A DNA stretch of 64,000 nucleotides from Paenibacillus lutimineralis (GCF_003991425.1 NZ_CP034346.1:5819501-5883500), one strand, 5' to 3'; counted from the first letter of the stretch, positions 35,226 to 46,197 are shown. Numbers and translations are program-made. Notes: a model not told the origin generated them from the sequence alone.

Positions 35226-37232
35226 CTATTCTTTATCGAATTTGAAATACTCCACTTTACCGTTCATATCGGTTGCAATCTTGGCTAGTCCCTCTGCCGC
35301 GGAAGCAATCTCCTGCATCGAGGCAAGCTGCTGCTCCGTCGCCGCTGTAACACTTTGGAAGGCATCCTGGCTCTTGGCCGAGGTATCGGCAATACGAGCA
35401 ACTGAAGCGGTCACCTGATCCGCGCTGGCCGACATCTGTTCGGTAATCGCTGATACATCTTGAATCTGCTCTATGATCAGCTTAGTCGACTGCTCGATTT
35501 GCCGGAATGCGATCTGGGCATCATCTGTAACCGTCATGCCGAGTTCTACATTAGTTACGACATCTTGACTCATTTTCGCATAGGCTTGATCCGTTAATTC
35601 AGTCATCATCGTCAGACTATTCCGGATTTTCTCAACGGTCACCTTGGACTGCTCCGCCAGCTTGCGAACCTCTCCAGCTACAACGGCGAAGCCTCTTCCT
35701 TCCTCACCCGCTCTCGCCGCTTCAATAGAAGCGTTCAAAGCCAGTAGATTTGTCTTCACGGCAATGTCGGACACCGCAGCACTCATATCAGTAACTTGAG
35801 AGCTAATTTCTGTCATTTTACGAATCAGCTCAGCCGATTCCGCAGTGGAACGATGAATTTCATTCATCTGCGTAGCAACGATCGATACTTTTTCACTGCC
35901 GGTTTGAATGTCCTGCTCTGTCTGTGAGGATGAGCTTGCAATTTGGTTGGATGCCTCAGCGATTCTATAAATACCTTGAGACATCTCCTCCATCGCTCTC
36001 GCCCCTTCCGCTGAAGAGATTGCCTGTGCTTCCGCATCCGCAGACGCATCTTGAACGAGGTCGACGACATGCTCCACCGCCTTGGAATTATGCTCCGTGC
36101 TGGCCGTCAGCTCCTCGCTGGAGGCCGCGAGCTGGCTGGAAGCCTCGGCAACACTGCCAATAATCTCCCTGATCGTTCCTACCATATTGTTATAGTTGGC
36201 CGACAGTTGGCCCACTTCATCCTTGCTGCTTACGGCGACCTCTTCGTTCAAATAGCCATCGCTGACTCGTCTGGAAGACAGGTTCAGCCGTTCAATCGGC
36301 CGAGTAACTGCACGAACGACGAAATATAACAGCCCAAGCCCGATAACGAGGGACAATCCTGATACAACCAGCGAATTCCAGAATATCGGCATTGCGGCTT
36401 TTTTAATCTCATCCTCTTCCATTACTCCAACGATTTTGAATCCTGTCCATGAATTGGTCAGGAAATAGGCCCGCTGTGGTCTCCCACTAACTGGACTAGT
36501 ATAGTCAAACATTCCTGATCCAGCCGACTGAATCTCATTCACATAGTCACCTTCGACCTCTTCACCAATCTCTATTGTCGGAGATGCTACAATCCTATTT
36601 GTCCGGTCTATGATATAAAGAAATCCATCTTTCCCCAACTCTACTTTCCCAACCATCTCATTAATCTTTGCCAGATCCAGAGAGATCGTCAATGCGCCTT
36701 GTCCATCGGCCAGAGAGTGACTAATGTATAAGTTATAATGCCCCGTTGTTAGCGAACGAAACGGATCAATAATAACGGTCTCCCCGGGATTCTCCATCGT
36801 AGCCTTATACCAATCTCTCTCTCGTGGATCATAGTCCTGTTTGCCAGGGTCCGGAGCTTTCATCCAAGCGCCGTTGTTATTGCCGACAACAATGTTCTCA
36901 AGATCCGGGTGTTTATCAATAAAGAGCTCAAGCAGACGTCTTAGTTCAGGTGACTTGCTGTCAATCTGCTTCGAATCTATCTCCATCACCAGTTGTTCCA
37001 AATTATAGACCTGCGCCTCAATAACACGATCTATGGTATCGTTGAATTGAGTTGCACTGATCTTCATATTCTTATCCGTCTCTACCTGTAGCTGTCGCTT
37101 GGCACTCCCAAAGCTGCTATAGGCAATCAGAACGTTAGGTATGATAAACATAACAGCGAACAATAAGAATAGCCGATTACGTAAAGTGCGTATTTCTACC
37201 AAAGAGTATAAACGTTTGATAATCCCCTTCAA
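35226..37232 (-). CDS. Methyl-accepting chemotaxis protein with dCache sensor
   Basis: 668 residues: membrane helix 1 (about 18-40), extracellular double-Cache sensor (about 45-275; [32 protein letters not shown]), membrane helix 2 (about 285-310), HAMP (about 310-365) and the cytoplasmic signalling domain with the conserved hairpin [20 protein letters not shown] (split around its tip). dCache domains usually sense amino acids or other small metabolites; the ligand is not readable. A single gene with its own terminator. Confidence 0.93.
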   Translation of the reverse strand: MKGIIKRLYSLVEIRTLRNRLFLLFAVMFIIPNVLIAYSSFGSAKRQLQVETDKNMKISATQFNDTIDRVIEAQVYNLEQLVMEIDSKQIDSKSPELRRLLELFIDKHPDLENIVVGNNNGAWMKAPDPGKQDYDPRERDWYKATMENPGETVIIDPFRSLTTGHYNLYISHSLADGQGALTISLDLAKINEMVGKVELGKDGFLYIIDRTNRIVASPTIEIGEEVEGDYVNEIQSAGSGMFDYTSPVSGRPQRAYFLTNSWTGFKIVGVMEEDEIKKAAMPIFWNSLVVSGLSLVIGLGLLYFVVRAVTRPIERLNLSSRRVSDGYLNEEVAVSSKDEVGQLSANYNNMVGTIREIIGSVAEASSQLAASSEELTASTEHNSKAVEHVVDLVQDASADAEAQAISSAEGARAMEEMSQGIYRIAEASNQIASSSSQTEQDIQTGSEKVSIVATQMNEIHRSTAESAELIRKMTEISSQVTDMSAAVSDIAVKTNLLALNASIEAARAGEEGRGFAVVAGEVRKLAEQSKVTVEKIRNSLTMMTELTDQAYAKMSQDVVTNVELGMTVTDDAQIAFRQIEQSTKLIIEQIQDVSAITEQMSASADQVTASVARIADTSAKSQDAFQSVTAATEQQLASMQEIASAAEGLAKIATDMNGKVEYFKFDKE

Positions 37233-37527
37233 GAAAGTTCCCCCTATAATTTAATGATAAGCCCAAAAGTGATATACCCCCTCCTATCTCCTGAAAATAT
37301 GTTATTCCGATGCTGTATTTTAACTAGAAGTTTTCACATGATTTTGCAGGGTATATTGCAAGATATCCCTTTCTTCGACATAATTCGAACATTTTTTAAT
37401 ATGTCTCGAAAATTTTCATGAAACTTTAATAATCTTTTTCAAGGTACTGCAAAACAGCCTTATTATTTACAAAAATACAATCTATTGAAACCCCTTAGAT
37501 TCATCATTTAATCCCATAAACAACAAA
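37233..37527. other. Intergenic, A+T-rich, no gene seen
   Basis: Holds the 5' region of the receptor gene (AGGGGGAACTT before its start) and nothing else recognised; no clear sigma-D (flagellar) promoter was found. Confidence 0.6.
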
Positions 37528-37559
37528 AACCATCGCACCCCTATAAGGATACGACGGTT
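37528..37559 (-). terminator. Terminator at the end of the arginine operon
   Basis: Imperfect stem AACCGTCG / CGATGGTT followed by TTTGTTGTTT on the minus strand, 22 bases after argH. Confidence 0.65.
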
Positions 37560-37581
37560 CAAGAAGTTCAGCTTATGTTCA

Positions 37582-38997
37582 TTATTTGCTCTTCTCTGTA
37601 TATTCAACAACCCAATCGGCCGTTGCCGCGAGTTTTGCCTCCGCACGTCCGATCGCTGCCGCTACCTGACTGGAGGCCGTCCCGCCGTATACATTACGGG
37701 CATTCACTACCGCCTCAGGCTGCAGTACATCGTAGATACTCTCATCGAACAAGGAAGAGAATTGCTTGAATTCCGCCAGCGTTAGATCGAGCAGGAACTT
37801 GTTATTTTGAATACAATACAGCACGGTCTTCCCGATCACCTCATGGGCTTGGCGGAAAGGCATGCCTTTGTTGGCCAGAAAATCCGCAATATCGGTCGCG
37901 TTGGAGAAATCCTTGTTAACCGCTTCGCGCATCTGCCCACTGTTCACCTTCATCGTAGCAATCATGGGAGCGAACAGCTTGAGCGCTCCTTGCAGCGTCT
38001 CAACTGTATCGAACATGCCTTCCTTGTCCTCCTGCATGTCCTTGTTATAGGCCAGCGGCAGTGATTTGAGGACGGTTAGGAGTCCCATCAGGTTCCCATA
38101 GACACGCCCAGTCTTTCCGCGTACCAGTTCAGGTACATCCGGATTCTTTTTCTGCGGCATAATGCTGCTACCGGTGCAGAAGGCGTCATCCAACTCAACA
38201 AACCGGAACTCTGTGCTGCTCCACAGTACTAGTTCCTCACTCAAACGCGACAAATGCATCATCAGGATCGAAGCATCAGCCAGGAATTCAATGATGAAGT
38301 CGCGGTCGCTGACCGCGTCCAAGCTGTTCTCATAGACGCTGTCAAAGTGGAGCTGCTCGGCGACATAGTGACGGTCGATCGGGAAAGTCGTCCCGGCCAA
38401 TGCTCCCGCACCAAGAGGAAGCACATTAATGCGCCGGTAGCTATCCTGCAGACGCTCAATATCCCGTTGGAACATCGAGACATACGCCATTAAATGATGT
38501 GCGAACAGAATCGGTTGAGCGCGCTGCAGATGGGTGTACCCCGGCAGAATTGTCTCCTGATTCGCCCGGGCCTGCTCCAGCAGAGCTTCCTGCAGATCAT
38601 GTAGCAAGCCAACGAATTCTACCACCCGCTTGCGCAGATATAGATGCATATCCGTTGCGACCTGATCATTCCGACTGCGTCCGGTATGGAGCTTACCGCC
38701 TACAGGACCGATCTCATCGATCAACTGCTTCTCGATATTCATATGAATGTCTTCATTTTCAATAGAATACTCCAACTCCCCGCGCCGAATCTGGCCGAGT
38801 ACCGTATGAAGCCCCTCTTTGATCTTCTCGACATCCTCTTCCGGTAGAATTCCGCATTTGCCCAGCATGCTGACATGTGCCAGACTTCCCTGCACATCTT
38901 CCTCTGCCAGCAGCTTATCAAAGCCGATCGATGCCGTGTACTGTTCAACCAGCCTGTTCGTCTGCTTCGTGAAACGTCCGCCCCACAGTTTGCTCAC
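37582..38997 (-). CDS. argH: Argininosuccinate lyase ArgH
   Basis: 471 residues of the fumarase/aspartase superfamily; signature [12 protein letters not shown] (about 275-286), plus HTGRSRNDQ and TLQRAQPI-type blocks. It splits argininosuccinate into arginine and fumarate, the last step of the pathway. Last gene of argCJBDFGH; it lies 265 bases after argG, with a palindromic repeat between. Confidence 0.97.
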   Translation of the reverse strand: MSKLWGGRFTKQTNRLVEQYTASIGFDKLLAEEDVQGSLAHVSMLGKCGILPEEDVEKIKEGLHTVLGQIRRGELEYSIENEDIHMNIEKQLIDEIGPVGGKLHTGRSRNDQVATDMHLYLRKRVVEFVGLLHDLQEALLEQARANQETILPGYTHLQRAQPILFAHHLMAYVSMFQRDIERLQDSYRRINVLPLGAGALAGTTFPIDRHYVAEQLHFDSVYENSLDAVSDRDFIIEFLADASILMMHLSRLSEELVLWSSTEFRFVELDDAFCTGSSIMPQKKNPDVPELVRGKTGRVYGNLMGLLTVLKSLPLAYNKDMQEDKEGMFDTVETLQGALKLFAPMIATMKVNSGQMREAVNKDFSNATDIADFLANKGMPFRQAHEVIGKTVLYCIQNNKFLLDLTLAEFKQFSSLFDESIYDVLQPEAVVNARNVYGGTASSQVAAAIGRAEAKLAATADWVVEYTEKSK

Positions 38998-39065
38998 CTG
39001 ACCCCACTCCTTATCCTGTAATCTATGTCGTCATATAAATAAATGATGAAAAAATAGCCATCGTC

Positions 39066-39258
39066 CTGCAATAGGTGCTGATTTACAACTATTCACGCCT
39101 GTTATGAGCTCCCTAAAGCATATAACTGCGTTTATACACTTATTTGGACCAAAACCTCTTTAAATCGACTCTAAATTGAAAAATAGTTGTAAATTCACAA
39201 CTATTTTTGCTATTGTAGCAATTTCCGTCCAAATAAGTGAGCTATTGCAACTATTTTT
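39066..39258. repeat. Palindromic repeat block between argG and argH
   Basis: Perfect palindrome arms AAAAATAGTTGT / ACAACTATTTTT (39179-39208) inside a wider inverted pair ACTTATTTGGAC (39138-39149) / GTCCAAATAAGT (39227-39238); fragments of the same words recur at about 39080-39092 (TTTACAACTATT) and 39242-39255 (TTGCAACTATTTTT). Non-coding. Confidence 0.75.
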
Positions 39259-39261
39259 AAG

Positions 39262-40497
39262 TTATTTATTATTCTGCTCTACTCCGGAGCTCACCTTCAG
39301 ACGAAGGGCATTCAGATGTATAAAGCCTGTAGCATCCCCTTGATCATAAGCCTGAGTAGGATCGGCTTCCATCGTAGCAATATTCGGATTGTAGAGACTT
39401 ACTGGGCTCTTCACGCCAGCGGCAATAATATTGCCTTTATACAGTTTCACACGCACTGTACCAGCTACATTCTTCTGGCTCTCCGTTACCAACGCTTGCA
39501 GTGCGAGACGCTCCGGTGCGAACCAGAAGCCGTTGTAGACGAGCGTACTGTAGCGGGTAATTAGGCTGTCACGCAGGTTCATCACCTCGCGGTCCATCGT
39601 CAGCGACTCCATCTTGCGATGCGCTGTGAACAGAATCGTTCCGCCTGGCGTCTCATATACGCCACGGCTCTTCATACCTACGAAGCGGTTCTCTACCATA
39701 TCAACACGGCCGATGCCATGCTTGCCGCCAAGCTCGTTCAGCTTATCCATAACGCCCAGCGGGCTAAGCTGCTCACCATTAATGGCTACACAATTTCCTT
39801 GCTCGAAATCCAATTCAACATATTCCGCTTGATCCGGAGCATCCTCCGGCGAGACGCTGAGCAGGTACATATCCTTATTTTCAGGTGCAGCCGCATCGAA
39901 CCATGGGTCCTCCAGCACGCCGCTCTCATAGCTGATATGCAGCAAGTTACGGTCCATCGAATATGGCTTCGCCGCCGATGCAGTAACCGGGATTCCATTT
40001 GCTTCAGCATATTCGATCATCTCTGCCCGGCCCGGGAAACGATCGCGGAACTCGTTCAGACGCCATGGTGCAATTACAGCGATCTCCGGTGCAATTGCAG
40101 CCGCCGCCAGTTCAAATCTTACTTGGTCGTTCCCTTTTCCTGTCGCTCCATGTGCAATTGCTGTTGCTCCCTCTTTACGTGCGATCTCCACCATCCGCTT
40201 CGCGATCAGTGGACGGGCGATACTCGTACCGAGCAAGTACTGCCCTTCATACAATGCTCCGGACTGGAACATCGGATAAATAAAGTCCTTGGCGAACTCT
40301 TCCTGCAGGTCATCGATATACACCTTGGAAGCACCGGTGGCAAGCGCCTTAGCCTCAAGCCCGTCCAGTTCCTCCTTCTGACCGATATCCGCCGTAAAAG
40401 CGATGATCTCCGCATCGTAAGTTTCCTTTAACCATTTCAATATAACGGAAGTATCCAGCCCTCCGGAATACGCCAACACAATTTTTTGCTTCGCCAT
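39262..40497 (-). CDS. argG: Argininosuccinate synthase ArgG
   Basis: 411 residues. N-terminal PP-loop [16 protein letters not shown] (about 8-23), then [20 protein letters not shown] and SPEDAPD blocks of the family. It joins citrulline and aspartate using ATP. GAGGAAGAGGAAA precedes the ATG. Separated from argF by a 106-base region with a long inverted repeat. Confidence 0.97.
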   Translation of the reverse strand: MAKQKIVLAYSGGLDTSVILKWLKETYDAEIIAFTADIGQKEELDGLEAKALATGASKVYIDDLQEEFAKDFIYPMFQSGALYEGQYLLGTSIARPLIAKRMVEIARKEGATAIAHGATGKGNDQVRFELAAAAIAPEIAVIAPWRLNEFRDRFPGRAEMIEYAEANGIPVTASAAKPYSMDRNLLHISYESGVLEDPWFDAAAPENKDMYLLSVSPEDAPDQAEYVELDFEQGNCVAINGEQLSPLGVMDKLNELGGKHGIGRVDMVENRFVGMKSRGVYETPGGTILFTAHRKMESLTMDREVMNLRDSLITRYSTLVYNGFWFAPERLALQALVTESQKNVAGTVRVKLYKGNIIAAGVKSPVSLYNPNIATMEADPTQAYDQGDATGFIHLNALRLKVSSGVEQNNK

Positions 40498-40516
40498 GTT
40501 TCCTCTTCCTCTCTAG

Positions 40517-40594
40517 TACTATATAAGTTGAAATTATCCGAACATTTCATCCGTTGCCTTCATACCAATATTCATTGGTTCAACTTATATAGTA
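40517..40594. promoter_or_regulatory. Inverted repeat in the argF-argG gap
   Basis: Perfect 16-bp arms TACTATATAAGTTGAA (40517-40532) / TTCAACTTATATAGTA (40579-40594) enclose 46 bases. On the plus strand seven T follow, so it is a terminator shape in the antisense direction. Inside on the minus strand lie a smaller palindrome (ACCAAT / ATTGGT) and a 13-codon open frame without a clear ribosome site. Role unknown: stabilisation, attenuation or antisense blocking. Confidence 0.55.
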
Positions 40595-40603
40595 TTTTTT
40601 TAT

Positions 40604-41566
40604 TTATCCCATTAAAGCTGCCATCAGCGCCTTCTGTGCATGTAGACGGTTCTCCGCCTGATCAAAAATAATCGAATGCTTGCCGTCAATGACGCCCTCG
40701 CTAACTTCTTCCCCGCGGTGGGCAGGCAGACAGTGCATAAATACATAATCATCCTTGGCATAAGAAGCCAGCTGTTCATTTACCTGATAATCTTCAAAAG
40801 CAAGTTCGCGCTGCTTCTGTTCTTCCTCGAAGCCCATGCTCGCCCACACATCTGAATAGATCACATCCGCATCCTGAACGGCAGCCTTCGGATCACGAAC
40901 CACTTCAATGATGGCTCCCGTAGCCTTGGCGATCTCTTGTGCTTGCTGAACCACCGCCGCATCGGGCTCATAGCCCTCCGGACTTGATACACTGACATGC
41001 ACGCCCAGCTTTGCCCCGCCGATCATAAGGGAATGAGCCATATTGTTGCCATCGCCAACATAAGCGACCTTGATGCCCTGCAGCTTGCCCTTGTGCTCAT
41101 AGATCGTCTGATAGTCCGCCAACACTTGGCAAGGATGGGCCAGATCGCTAAGTCCGTTGATAACCGGGATCGAAGCGTATTTGGCCAAATCAACGACCTT
41201 GTCATGTCCAAAGGTCCGGATCATGATGCCGTCCAAATAACGGGACATTACCCCAGCTGTATCCGCGATCGTCTCCCCACGGCCGAGCTGGATATCATTC
41301 TTGCTGAGGAACAGCGCATGTCCCCCCAGTTGATACGTGCCCACCTCAAAGGATACACGCGTCCGAGTCGAAGATTTCTCAAAAACCAAACCGACGGTTT
41401 TCCCTTTCAGCGGCTCGTATACTTCTCCGTTCTTCTGCTTGCGCTTCAGCTCAATAGCCAAATCGATCAAATATTGAATCTCCTCGGTGGAGTAATCATC
41501 CATTTCCAAAAAATCACGACCGTGCAAATTAAAAGTTTTATCCGTCAATGGCTGAGTTAGGCTCAT
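40604..41566 (-). CDS. argF: Ornithine carbamoyltransferase ArgF
   Basis: 320 residues with the carbamoyl-phosphate motif SSTRTR (about 61-66), DLAHPCQ (about 144-150) and the ornithine site HCLPAHRGEEV (about 275-285). The start overlaps the argD stop by 4 bases (ATGA), so the two are translationally coupled. It makes citrulline for ArgG. Confidence 0.97.
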   Translation of the reverse strand: MSLTQPLTDKTFNLHGRDFLEMDDYSTEEIQYLIDLAIELKRKQKNGEVYEPLKGKTVGLVFEKSSTRTRVSFEVGTYQLGGHALFLSKNDIQLGRGETIADTAGVMSRYLDGIMIRTFGHDKVVDLAKYASIPVINGLSDLAHPCQVLADYQTIYEHKGKLQGIKVAYVGDGNNMAHSLMIGGAKLGVHVSVSSPEGYEPDAAVVQQAQEIAKATGAIIEVVRDPKAAVQDADVIYSDVWASMGFEEEQKQRELAFEDYQVNEQLASYAKDDYVFMHCLPAHRGEEVSEGVIDGKHSIIFDQAENRLHAQKALMAALMG

Positions 41567-42753
41567 AATTTTGCTTCCTCCTTGCTCGTATGTGTTGTAA
41601 TGATAGCAGCCAGTGTGTCTACTGCCTGATCGATCTCCTCATGACTTACGTGCAGATTCGGCAGCAACCGAATGACGTTAGGACCTGCGGTTACGAATAA
41701 CAGCTTATTCTTCTGGCCAGCGGCAACAAGCTCAGCAACAGGCTCTGCGCACTCAATTCCGATCAGCAGACCCATGCCGCGAATATCCTTCACAAATGGC
41801 TGCCCATCAAGCGCCGCCTTTAAACGTTCCACAAGATAGGCTCCTGCCTCGGCTGCTTTCTGAGGGGTATTCTCTTCCTTCATTGTCTCTAGCGTGGCAA
41901 TCACCGATGCTGCAGCTACAGGATTGCCGCCGAAGGTCGATGCATGGCTCCCTGGAGAGAATGCCTCACGCAAATAGTCCTTGGCAAGCATCGCCCCTGC
42001 CGGCAGTCCGCTGGCGATTCCTTTGGCCACTGTGAAAATGTCCGGCTCGATGCCGTATTGCTGATGTGCAAACCAGGAACCCGTACGTCCCATTCCTGTC
42101 TGAACCTCATCGATAATAAGCAGCAGTCCCTGAGCCTGACAAAGCTTGGAGAGCTCCTGTACGAATTCAGGCTCTACGGGATAGACGCCGCCTTCAGCCT
42201 GGATCATCTCAATCATAATCGCCGCCGTGTGCGGGCCGATCGCCTCCTGAAGAGCATCCATATCATACAGAGGTACAGTCTTGAAGCCTGCTGGAAGCGG
42301 GAGGAAGCCATCCTTCACCTTCTGCTGCCCGGTCGCCGTCAGGGTTGCCAGCGTACGTCCGTGGAAGGATTGCTCGAACGTGATCACTTCGTAACGGTCC
42401 ACGCCCTTGATCTTCTGATGATAACGACGAGCCAGCTTGATCGCCGCCTCATTCGCTTCAGCTCCGCTGTTACAGAAGAACACGGCATCCGCACAACTGA
42501 CCTCAGTCAGCAATTGCGCCGCCTGCTCCTGCTGTGGAATCTGGAACAGGTTCGAGACATGCCACAGCTCGTCGAGCTGCTCCTTCACCTTCTGCTTCAC
42601 CTTCTCTGGGGCATGCCCGAGATTGGTTACCGCCAGTCCGCTCATAAAATCGAGATAACGATTGCCTTGATCATCCCATAGCCAACTGCCGTGGCCTTTG
42701 ACTAGATTGATTGGGTAACGCGAATAAGTCGGAAAAAGTGCGCTTTGCGCCAT
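41563..42753 (-). CDS. argD: Acetylornithine aminotransferase ArgD
   Basis: 396 residues, class III PLP aminotransferase: FCNSGAEANEAAIKLAR (about 93-109), LLIIDEVQTGMGRTG (about 209-223) and the lysine region FTVAKGIASGLPAGAML. It converts N-acetylglutamate semialdehyde to N-acetylornithine. Confidence 0.96.
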   Translation of the reverse strand: MAQSALFPTYSRYPINLVKGHGSWLWDDQGNRYLDFMSGLAVTNLGHAPEKVKQKVKEQLDELWHVSNLFQIPQQEQAAQLLTEVSCADAVFFCNSGAEANEAAIKLARRYHQKIKGVDRYEVITFEQSFHGRTLATLTATGQQKVKDGFLPLPAGFKTVPLYDMDALQEAIGPHTAAIMIEMIQAEGGVYPVEPEFVQELSKLCQAQGLLLIIDEVQTGMGRTGSWFAHQQYGIEPDIFTVAKGIASGLPAGAMLAKDYLREAFSPGSHASTFGGNPVAAASVIATLETMKEENTPQKAAEAGAYLVERLKAALDGQPFVKDIRGMGLLIGIECAEPVAELVAAGQKNKLLFVTAGPNVIRLLPNLHVSHEEIDQAVDTLAAIITTHTSKEEAKL

Positions 42754-42783
42754 TTTTATTCAACTCCTATCATTTAATGTGTA

Positions 42784-42850
42784 TGTTCAAAAAGGCCGAT
42801 TTTCAGCACCGAAGCTTATGCTTCCGATGTGCGTTTTACAAAACGCTTCA
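42784..42850 (-). repeat. Interspersed GTTCAAAAAGT element, partial copy in arg operon
   Basis: GTTCAAAAAGGCCGATTTTCAGCACCGAAG is the right end of the full element read inverted; the following block (GATGTGCGTTTTACAAAACGCTTCAG) matches that at 12320-12360. Between argB and argD. Confidence 0.75.
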
Positions 42851-42868
42851 GTTGGATGGTGATTTATA

Positions 42869-43708
42869 TTAGCCCATGCGTACGATCCGTGTGCCGATCT
42901 TCTCACCAGATAATACCCGGCCCAAAATTCCCGGCTCACTGCCGTCCACAATAATGACCTCGTCTACTTTCCCCTGGATGCAAGCAATCGCAGCCCGTAC
43001 CTTCGGGATCATACCGCCGTAGATTTCTCCAGTCAAAATCATATCCTCGATCTGCTGTACAGTAACCGTCTCAAGCACACGCTTCTCTCCACCTGTATTC
43101 TTAAGGATTCCTGGAACATCCGTAACAACGATCATCTGGTGTACGCCCAGCACTGAGGCGACAGCTCCCGCTGCTGTATCTGCATTAATGTTGTAACGGC
43201 TGCCCTCCGTTCCTACACCAATAGGTGCAATCACTGGCATGTATCCGAGCTTCAGCACACCTTCGATCAGTTCCGCGTTCACATCGGTCACATCACCGAC
43301 CAAACCGACCTCTGCGGCCGCCTGCACCGGCTTAGCAATAATCAATCCGCCGTCGACTCCCGACATCCCGAGCGCTTTGCCGCCCGATTGAGCGATACGC
43401 CGTACTACCTTCTTGTTAATGCTTCCAGCAAGCACCATCTCCACCACGTCCAATACTTCCTCGGAAGTATAGCGGAGACCATTCACAAAGTGAGTCTCGA
43501 TCCCCAGCTTGTTCAAATTGTCGGAGATCGCTGGTCCGCCTCCATGCACAATAACAGGCTGTACGCCTTCGACCTGCAGCTTCGCCAGATCACTGTAGAA
43601 AGAATCCGGCAATTCCTCAAGCGTGCTGCCGCCGCACTTCATCACAAACGTACCTTTCTCCCATTTCTGATTGACCAAGAGCTCGTTCCCCTCCAAAGCT
43701 GTCTCCAT
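42869..43708 (-). CDS. argB: Acetylglutamate kinase ArgB
   Basis: 279 residues, amino-acid-kinase fold: KCGGSTLEE (about 24-32), VIVHGGGPAIS (about 53-63), INADTAAGAVASVL and VTDVPGIL blocks. About 20 residues longer at the N-terminus than the minimal family; the start is supported by AAGGAGG at 10-nt spacing. It phosphorylates N-acetylglutamate and is often the arginine-feedback step. Confidence 0.95.
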   Translation of the reverse strand: METALEGNELLVNQKWEKGTFVMKCGGSTLEELPDSFYSDLAKLQVEGVQPVIVHGGGPAISDNLNKLGIETHFVNGLRYTSEEVLDVVEMVLAGSINKKVVRRIAQSGGKALGMSGVDGGLIIAKPVQAAAEVGLVGDVTDVNAELIEGVLKLGYMPVIAPIGVGTEGSRYNINADTAAGAVASVLGVHQMIVVTDVPGILKNTGGEKRVLETVTVQQIEDMILTGEIYGGMIPKVRAAIACIQGKVDEVIIVDGSEPGILGRVLSGEKIGTRIVRMG

Positions 43709-43758
43709 GTAGAATGAACCTCCTTCTGATAGGTTGATAGAAAATATCGTATAAAGTA

Positions 43759-43790
43759 CATGTTCAAAAAGTAGACTTTTTGAATTCCTT
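43759..43790. repeat. Interspersed GTTCAAAAAGT element, fused-ends copy in arg operon
   Basis: ATGTTCAAAAAGTAGACTTTTTGAAT is a nearly perfect palindrome made of the two element ends; it lies between argJ and argB. Confidence 0.75.
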
Positions 43791-43791
43791 A

Positions 43792-45027
43792 TTAAGTGCG
43801 GTATGCCGCATTGATTCGTACGTAGTCGTAAGTCAGGTCACATCCCCAAGCCGTTGCATGGCCTGGTCCGTTATGAAGCTCGACATGAATGACAACCGTA
43901 TCGCCCTTCAAATATTCCAGCGCCTCTTCCTCGTCGAACGCCACCGGCTGTGAACCGGACAACACGAGGATGTCGCCGAGCTGGATATCGACGGTGTCCG
44001 GATTCACTGGTTCACCAGCACGCCCCACCGCCGCAATAATCCGTCCCCAGTTGGCATCGGCGCCAAATACTGCCGACTTCACAAGGCTGGAGCCGATCAC
44101 CGTCTTGGCAATGGCTTGAGCTGACAGATCAGTGACCGCTCCGTTCACCGTTACCTCGACGAGACGAGTTGCCCCTTCACCGTCGCGGGCAATCGCCTGA
44201 GCCAGCGTCTGGCACACATAACGGAAGGCAGCTGCGAAGCTATCCCAATCGGGATGCCCCGGCGCCAGCTCGGTATTGCCGGCCAGACCACTGGCCATGG
44301 CAATCAGCATGTCGTTCGTGCTCGTATCTCCATCCACGGTAATCATATTAAACGTTACATCCGTCGTTTCTCCTAGCAGGCTTTGTAGCGCCTTCGGGGA
44401 AATCGCCGCATCCGTCGTCACAAAAGCAAGCATCGTCGCCATATTTGGATGAATCATCCCCGAACCCTTGGCCGCTCCGCCGATCGTCACTTCATGGCCG
44501 TCCACAGTAATCGTTACACAGGACTCCTTCTTCACCAGGTCCGTCGTCAGTATCGCTTGCGCAAATTGGTCGGCGCCTTCATCGCCCACCGCCAGCGCTG
44601 CTGGCAGGCCCGTAATCCCGTGGGCCACGCGGTCCATCGGCAGCAATTCGCCGATGACGCCGGTAGAAGCGACGGCCACCTCATCGGCGGCGAGCCTGAA
44701 GGCATCCGCAGCTGCCGCGCGCATCGCATAAGCATCGGCCTCGCCCTGGCGGCCGGTGCAGGCGTTGGCGTTGCCGCTGTTCACGACCACAGCCCGCAGC
44801 TGACCGTTATTGGACGCGATCGATTCCCGCGTCACCTTCAGCGGTGCAGCCTGGAACACATTGGTCGTGTAGACCGCCGCCGCCGTCGCCGGCACCTCAC
44901 AATATATCGCGCCGAGATCATTGCGCGATGTCTTCTTCAGGCCGCAATGCAGTCCGCCGGCCTGAAACCCCTTCGGCGAGGTAATCGAGCCTGCCGGAAC
45001 AATCTGAAATAAACTAACCACTCCCAT
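43792..45027 (-). CDS. argJ: Bifunctional ornithine acetyltransferase / N-acetylglutamate synthase ArgJ
   Basis: 411 residues from the ATG at 45027 (GGAGAGG upstream; an ATG at 45042 is the alternative). Motif KGSGMIHPNMATMLAFVTTD carries the Ala-Thr bond that is self-cleaved in the family to give the two chains, with Thr as nucleophile. It recycles the acetyl group from acetylornithine to glutamate, so the operon uses the cyclic pathway. Confidence 0.95.
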   Translation of the reverse strand: MGVVSLFQIVPAGSITSPKGFQAGGLHCGLKKTSRNDLGAIYCEVPATAAAVYTTNVFQAAPLKVTRESIASNNGQLRAVVVNSGNANACTGRQGEADAYAMRAAAADAFRLAADEVAVASTGVIGELLPMDRVAHGITGLPAALAVGDEGADQFAQAILTTDLVKKESCVTITVDGHEVTIGGAAKGSGMIHPNMATMLAFVTTDAAISPKALQSLLGETTDVTFNMITVDGDTSTNDMLIAMASGLAGNTELAPGHPDWDSFAAAFRYVCQTLAQAIARDGEGATRLVEVTVNGAVTDLSAQAIAKTVIGSSLVKSAVFGADANWGRIIAAVGRAGEPVNPDTVDIQLGDILVLSGSQPVAFDEEEALEYLKGDTVVIHVELHNGPGHATAWGCDLTYDYVRINAAYRT

Positions 45028-45113
45028 GACGATCCTCTCCATTTCCTGAATCCTGTTTATCTTATGAATCTATGAATTTCGTCTATCTTTCTACTTGCAT
45101 CGTTCACAGTCTA

Positions 45114-46166
45114 TTATGGATATACAGGACTAAGCTTAAGTCCAGTCGTCTCGTCCCAGCCCATCATCAGATTCAAATTCTGTATCGCCTGACCAGCTGC
45201 ACCTTTGACAACATTATCCGTCACAGCAATAATCGTGACCCTTCCAGTTCGGTCATCCACAGAAAATCCGATATCGCAATAATTCGAGCCGAATACTTCC
45301 TTCGTTGCTGGCCACTTGCCCGCTTCACGAATCCGTATAAATGGTCTTCCAGCGTAAAATTCGCGATACAACGATATAAGTCCTTCTTCTGTATAATCCC
45401 CCTGCAATTTTGCATACATTGTGCTCATAATCCCTCTTGTCATCGGTACCAGATGCGTTGTAAAAGTCACCATTACTGGACTACCAGCAGCAAGGGATAG
45501 CTCCTGCTCGATTTCAGGAATATGCTGATGCTTATTTACTTTATATACTTTCATATTTTCATTCATTTCCGCGTAATGCGTTGTTAGGCTCGTTCCCCGT
45601 CCTGCACCGGATACACCCGACTTAGCATCGATAATAATGCTTGCCGGATCAATCCAGCCTGCGTTAAGAGCAGGAATCAGTCCAAGGAGTGTCGTAGTAG
45701 AAAAGCAACCAGGATTAGAAATGAAGCTTGAACCTATCACGAGGTCTCCATTAATCTCGCACAATCCGTAGATGGCTTTATCAAGCCATTTCTGTTCTGC
45801 CGCCTCATGCCTATACCACGCTTCATATTCCGATCTATCCTTAATCCGAAAATCACCTGACAAATCAATGACGCGCAGCCCTACTTCAAGAAGCTGTGGT
45901 ACCAGCTTGCTGCTGACCCCTGAAGGAGTTGCTGTAAACACTACGTCCGCTTTCTCTGCAATTTCCTGCGGATCAACACCGTCCAAATTCTGTACCATCA
46001 GCTCAGACAAATGCGGGAATCCATCAGCAATCGGTTCGCCCGCACTGGAGGATGAAATCACCGATACAATCTCTACATGCGGATGTCCCATTAAAAAACG
46101 AATCAGCTCCACGCCTCCATAGCCCGTGGAACCAATGATCGCCACCTTCACTTTTACATTTTCCAT
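45114..46166 (-). CDS. argC: N-acetyl-gamma-glutamyl-phosphate reductase ArgC
   Basis: 350 residues from the ATG at 46166 (AGAGGGGG upstream; the frame also has an ATG at 46187). Rossmann start VAIIGSTGYGGVELIR, catalytic cysteine in SNPGCFSTTTLLG (near residue 146) and HQHIPEIEQEL with the general-base His. First gene of argCJBDFGH, with a good promoter about 255 bases upstream. Confidence 0.96.
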   Translation of the reverse strand: MENVKVKVAIIGSTGYGGVELIRFLMGHPHVEIVSVISSSSAGEPIADGFPHLSELMVQNLDGVDPQEIAEKADVVFTATPSGVSSKLVPQLLEVGLRVIDLSGDFRIKDRSEYEAWYRHEAAEQKWLDKAIYGLCEINGDLVIGSSFISNPGCFSTTTLLGLIPALNAGWIDPASIIIDAKSGVSGAGRGTSLTTHYAEMNENMKVYKVNKHQHIPEIEQELSLAAGSPVMVTFTTHLVPMTRGIMSTMYAKLQGDYTEEGLISLYREFYAGRPFIRIREAGKWPATKEVFGSNYCDIGFSVDDRTGRVTIIAVTDNVVKGAAGQAIQNLNLMMGWDETTGLKLSPVYP

Positions 46167-46197
46167 CCTATATCCCCCTCTTCCCATCGCTTACTAT

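Noticed and set aside
39619..40431. 270-codon open frame on the plus strand
   Set aside because: Lies wholly antisense to argG, whose protein is unmistakable; no ribosome site and a composition (many Cys, Arg, His) typical of shadow frames.
41944..42681. 245-codon open frame on the plus strand
   Set aside because: Antisense to argD; a codon shadow with no recognisable domain.
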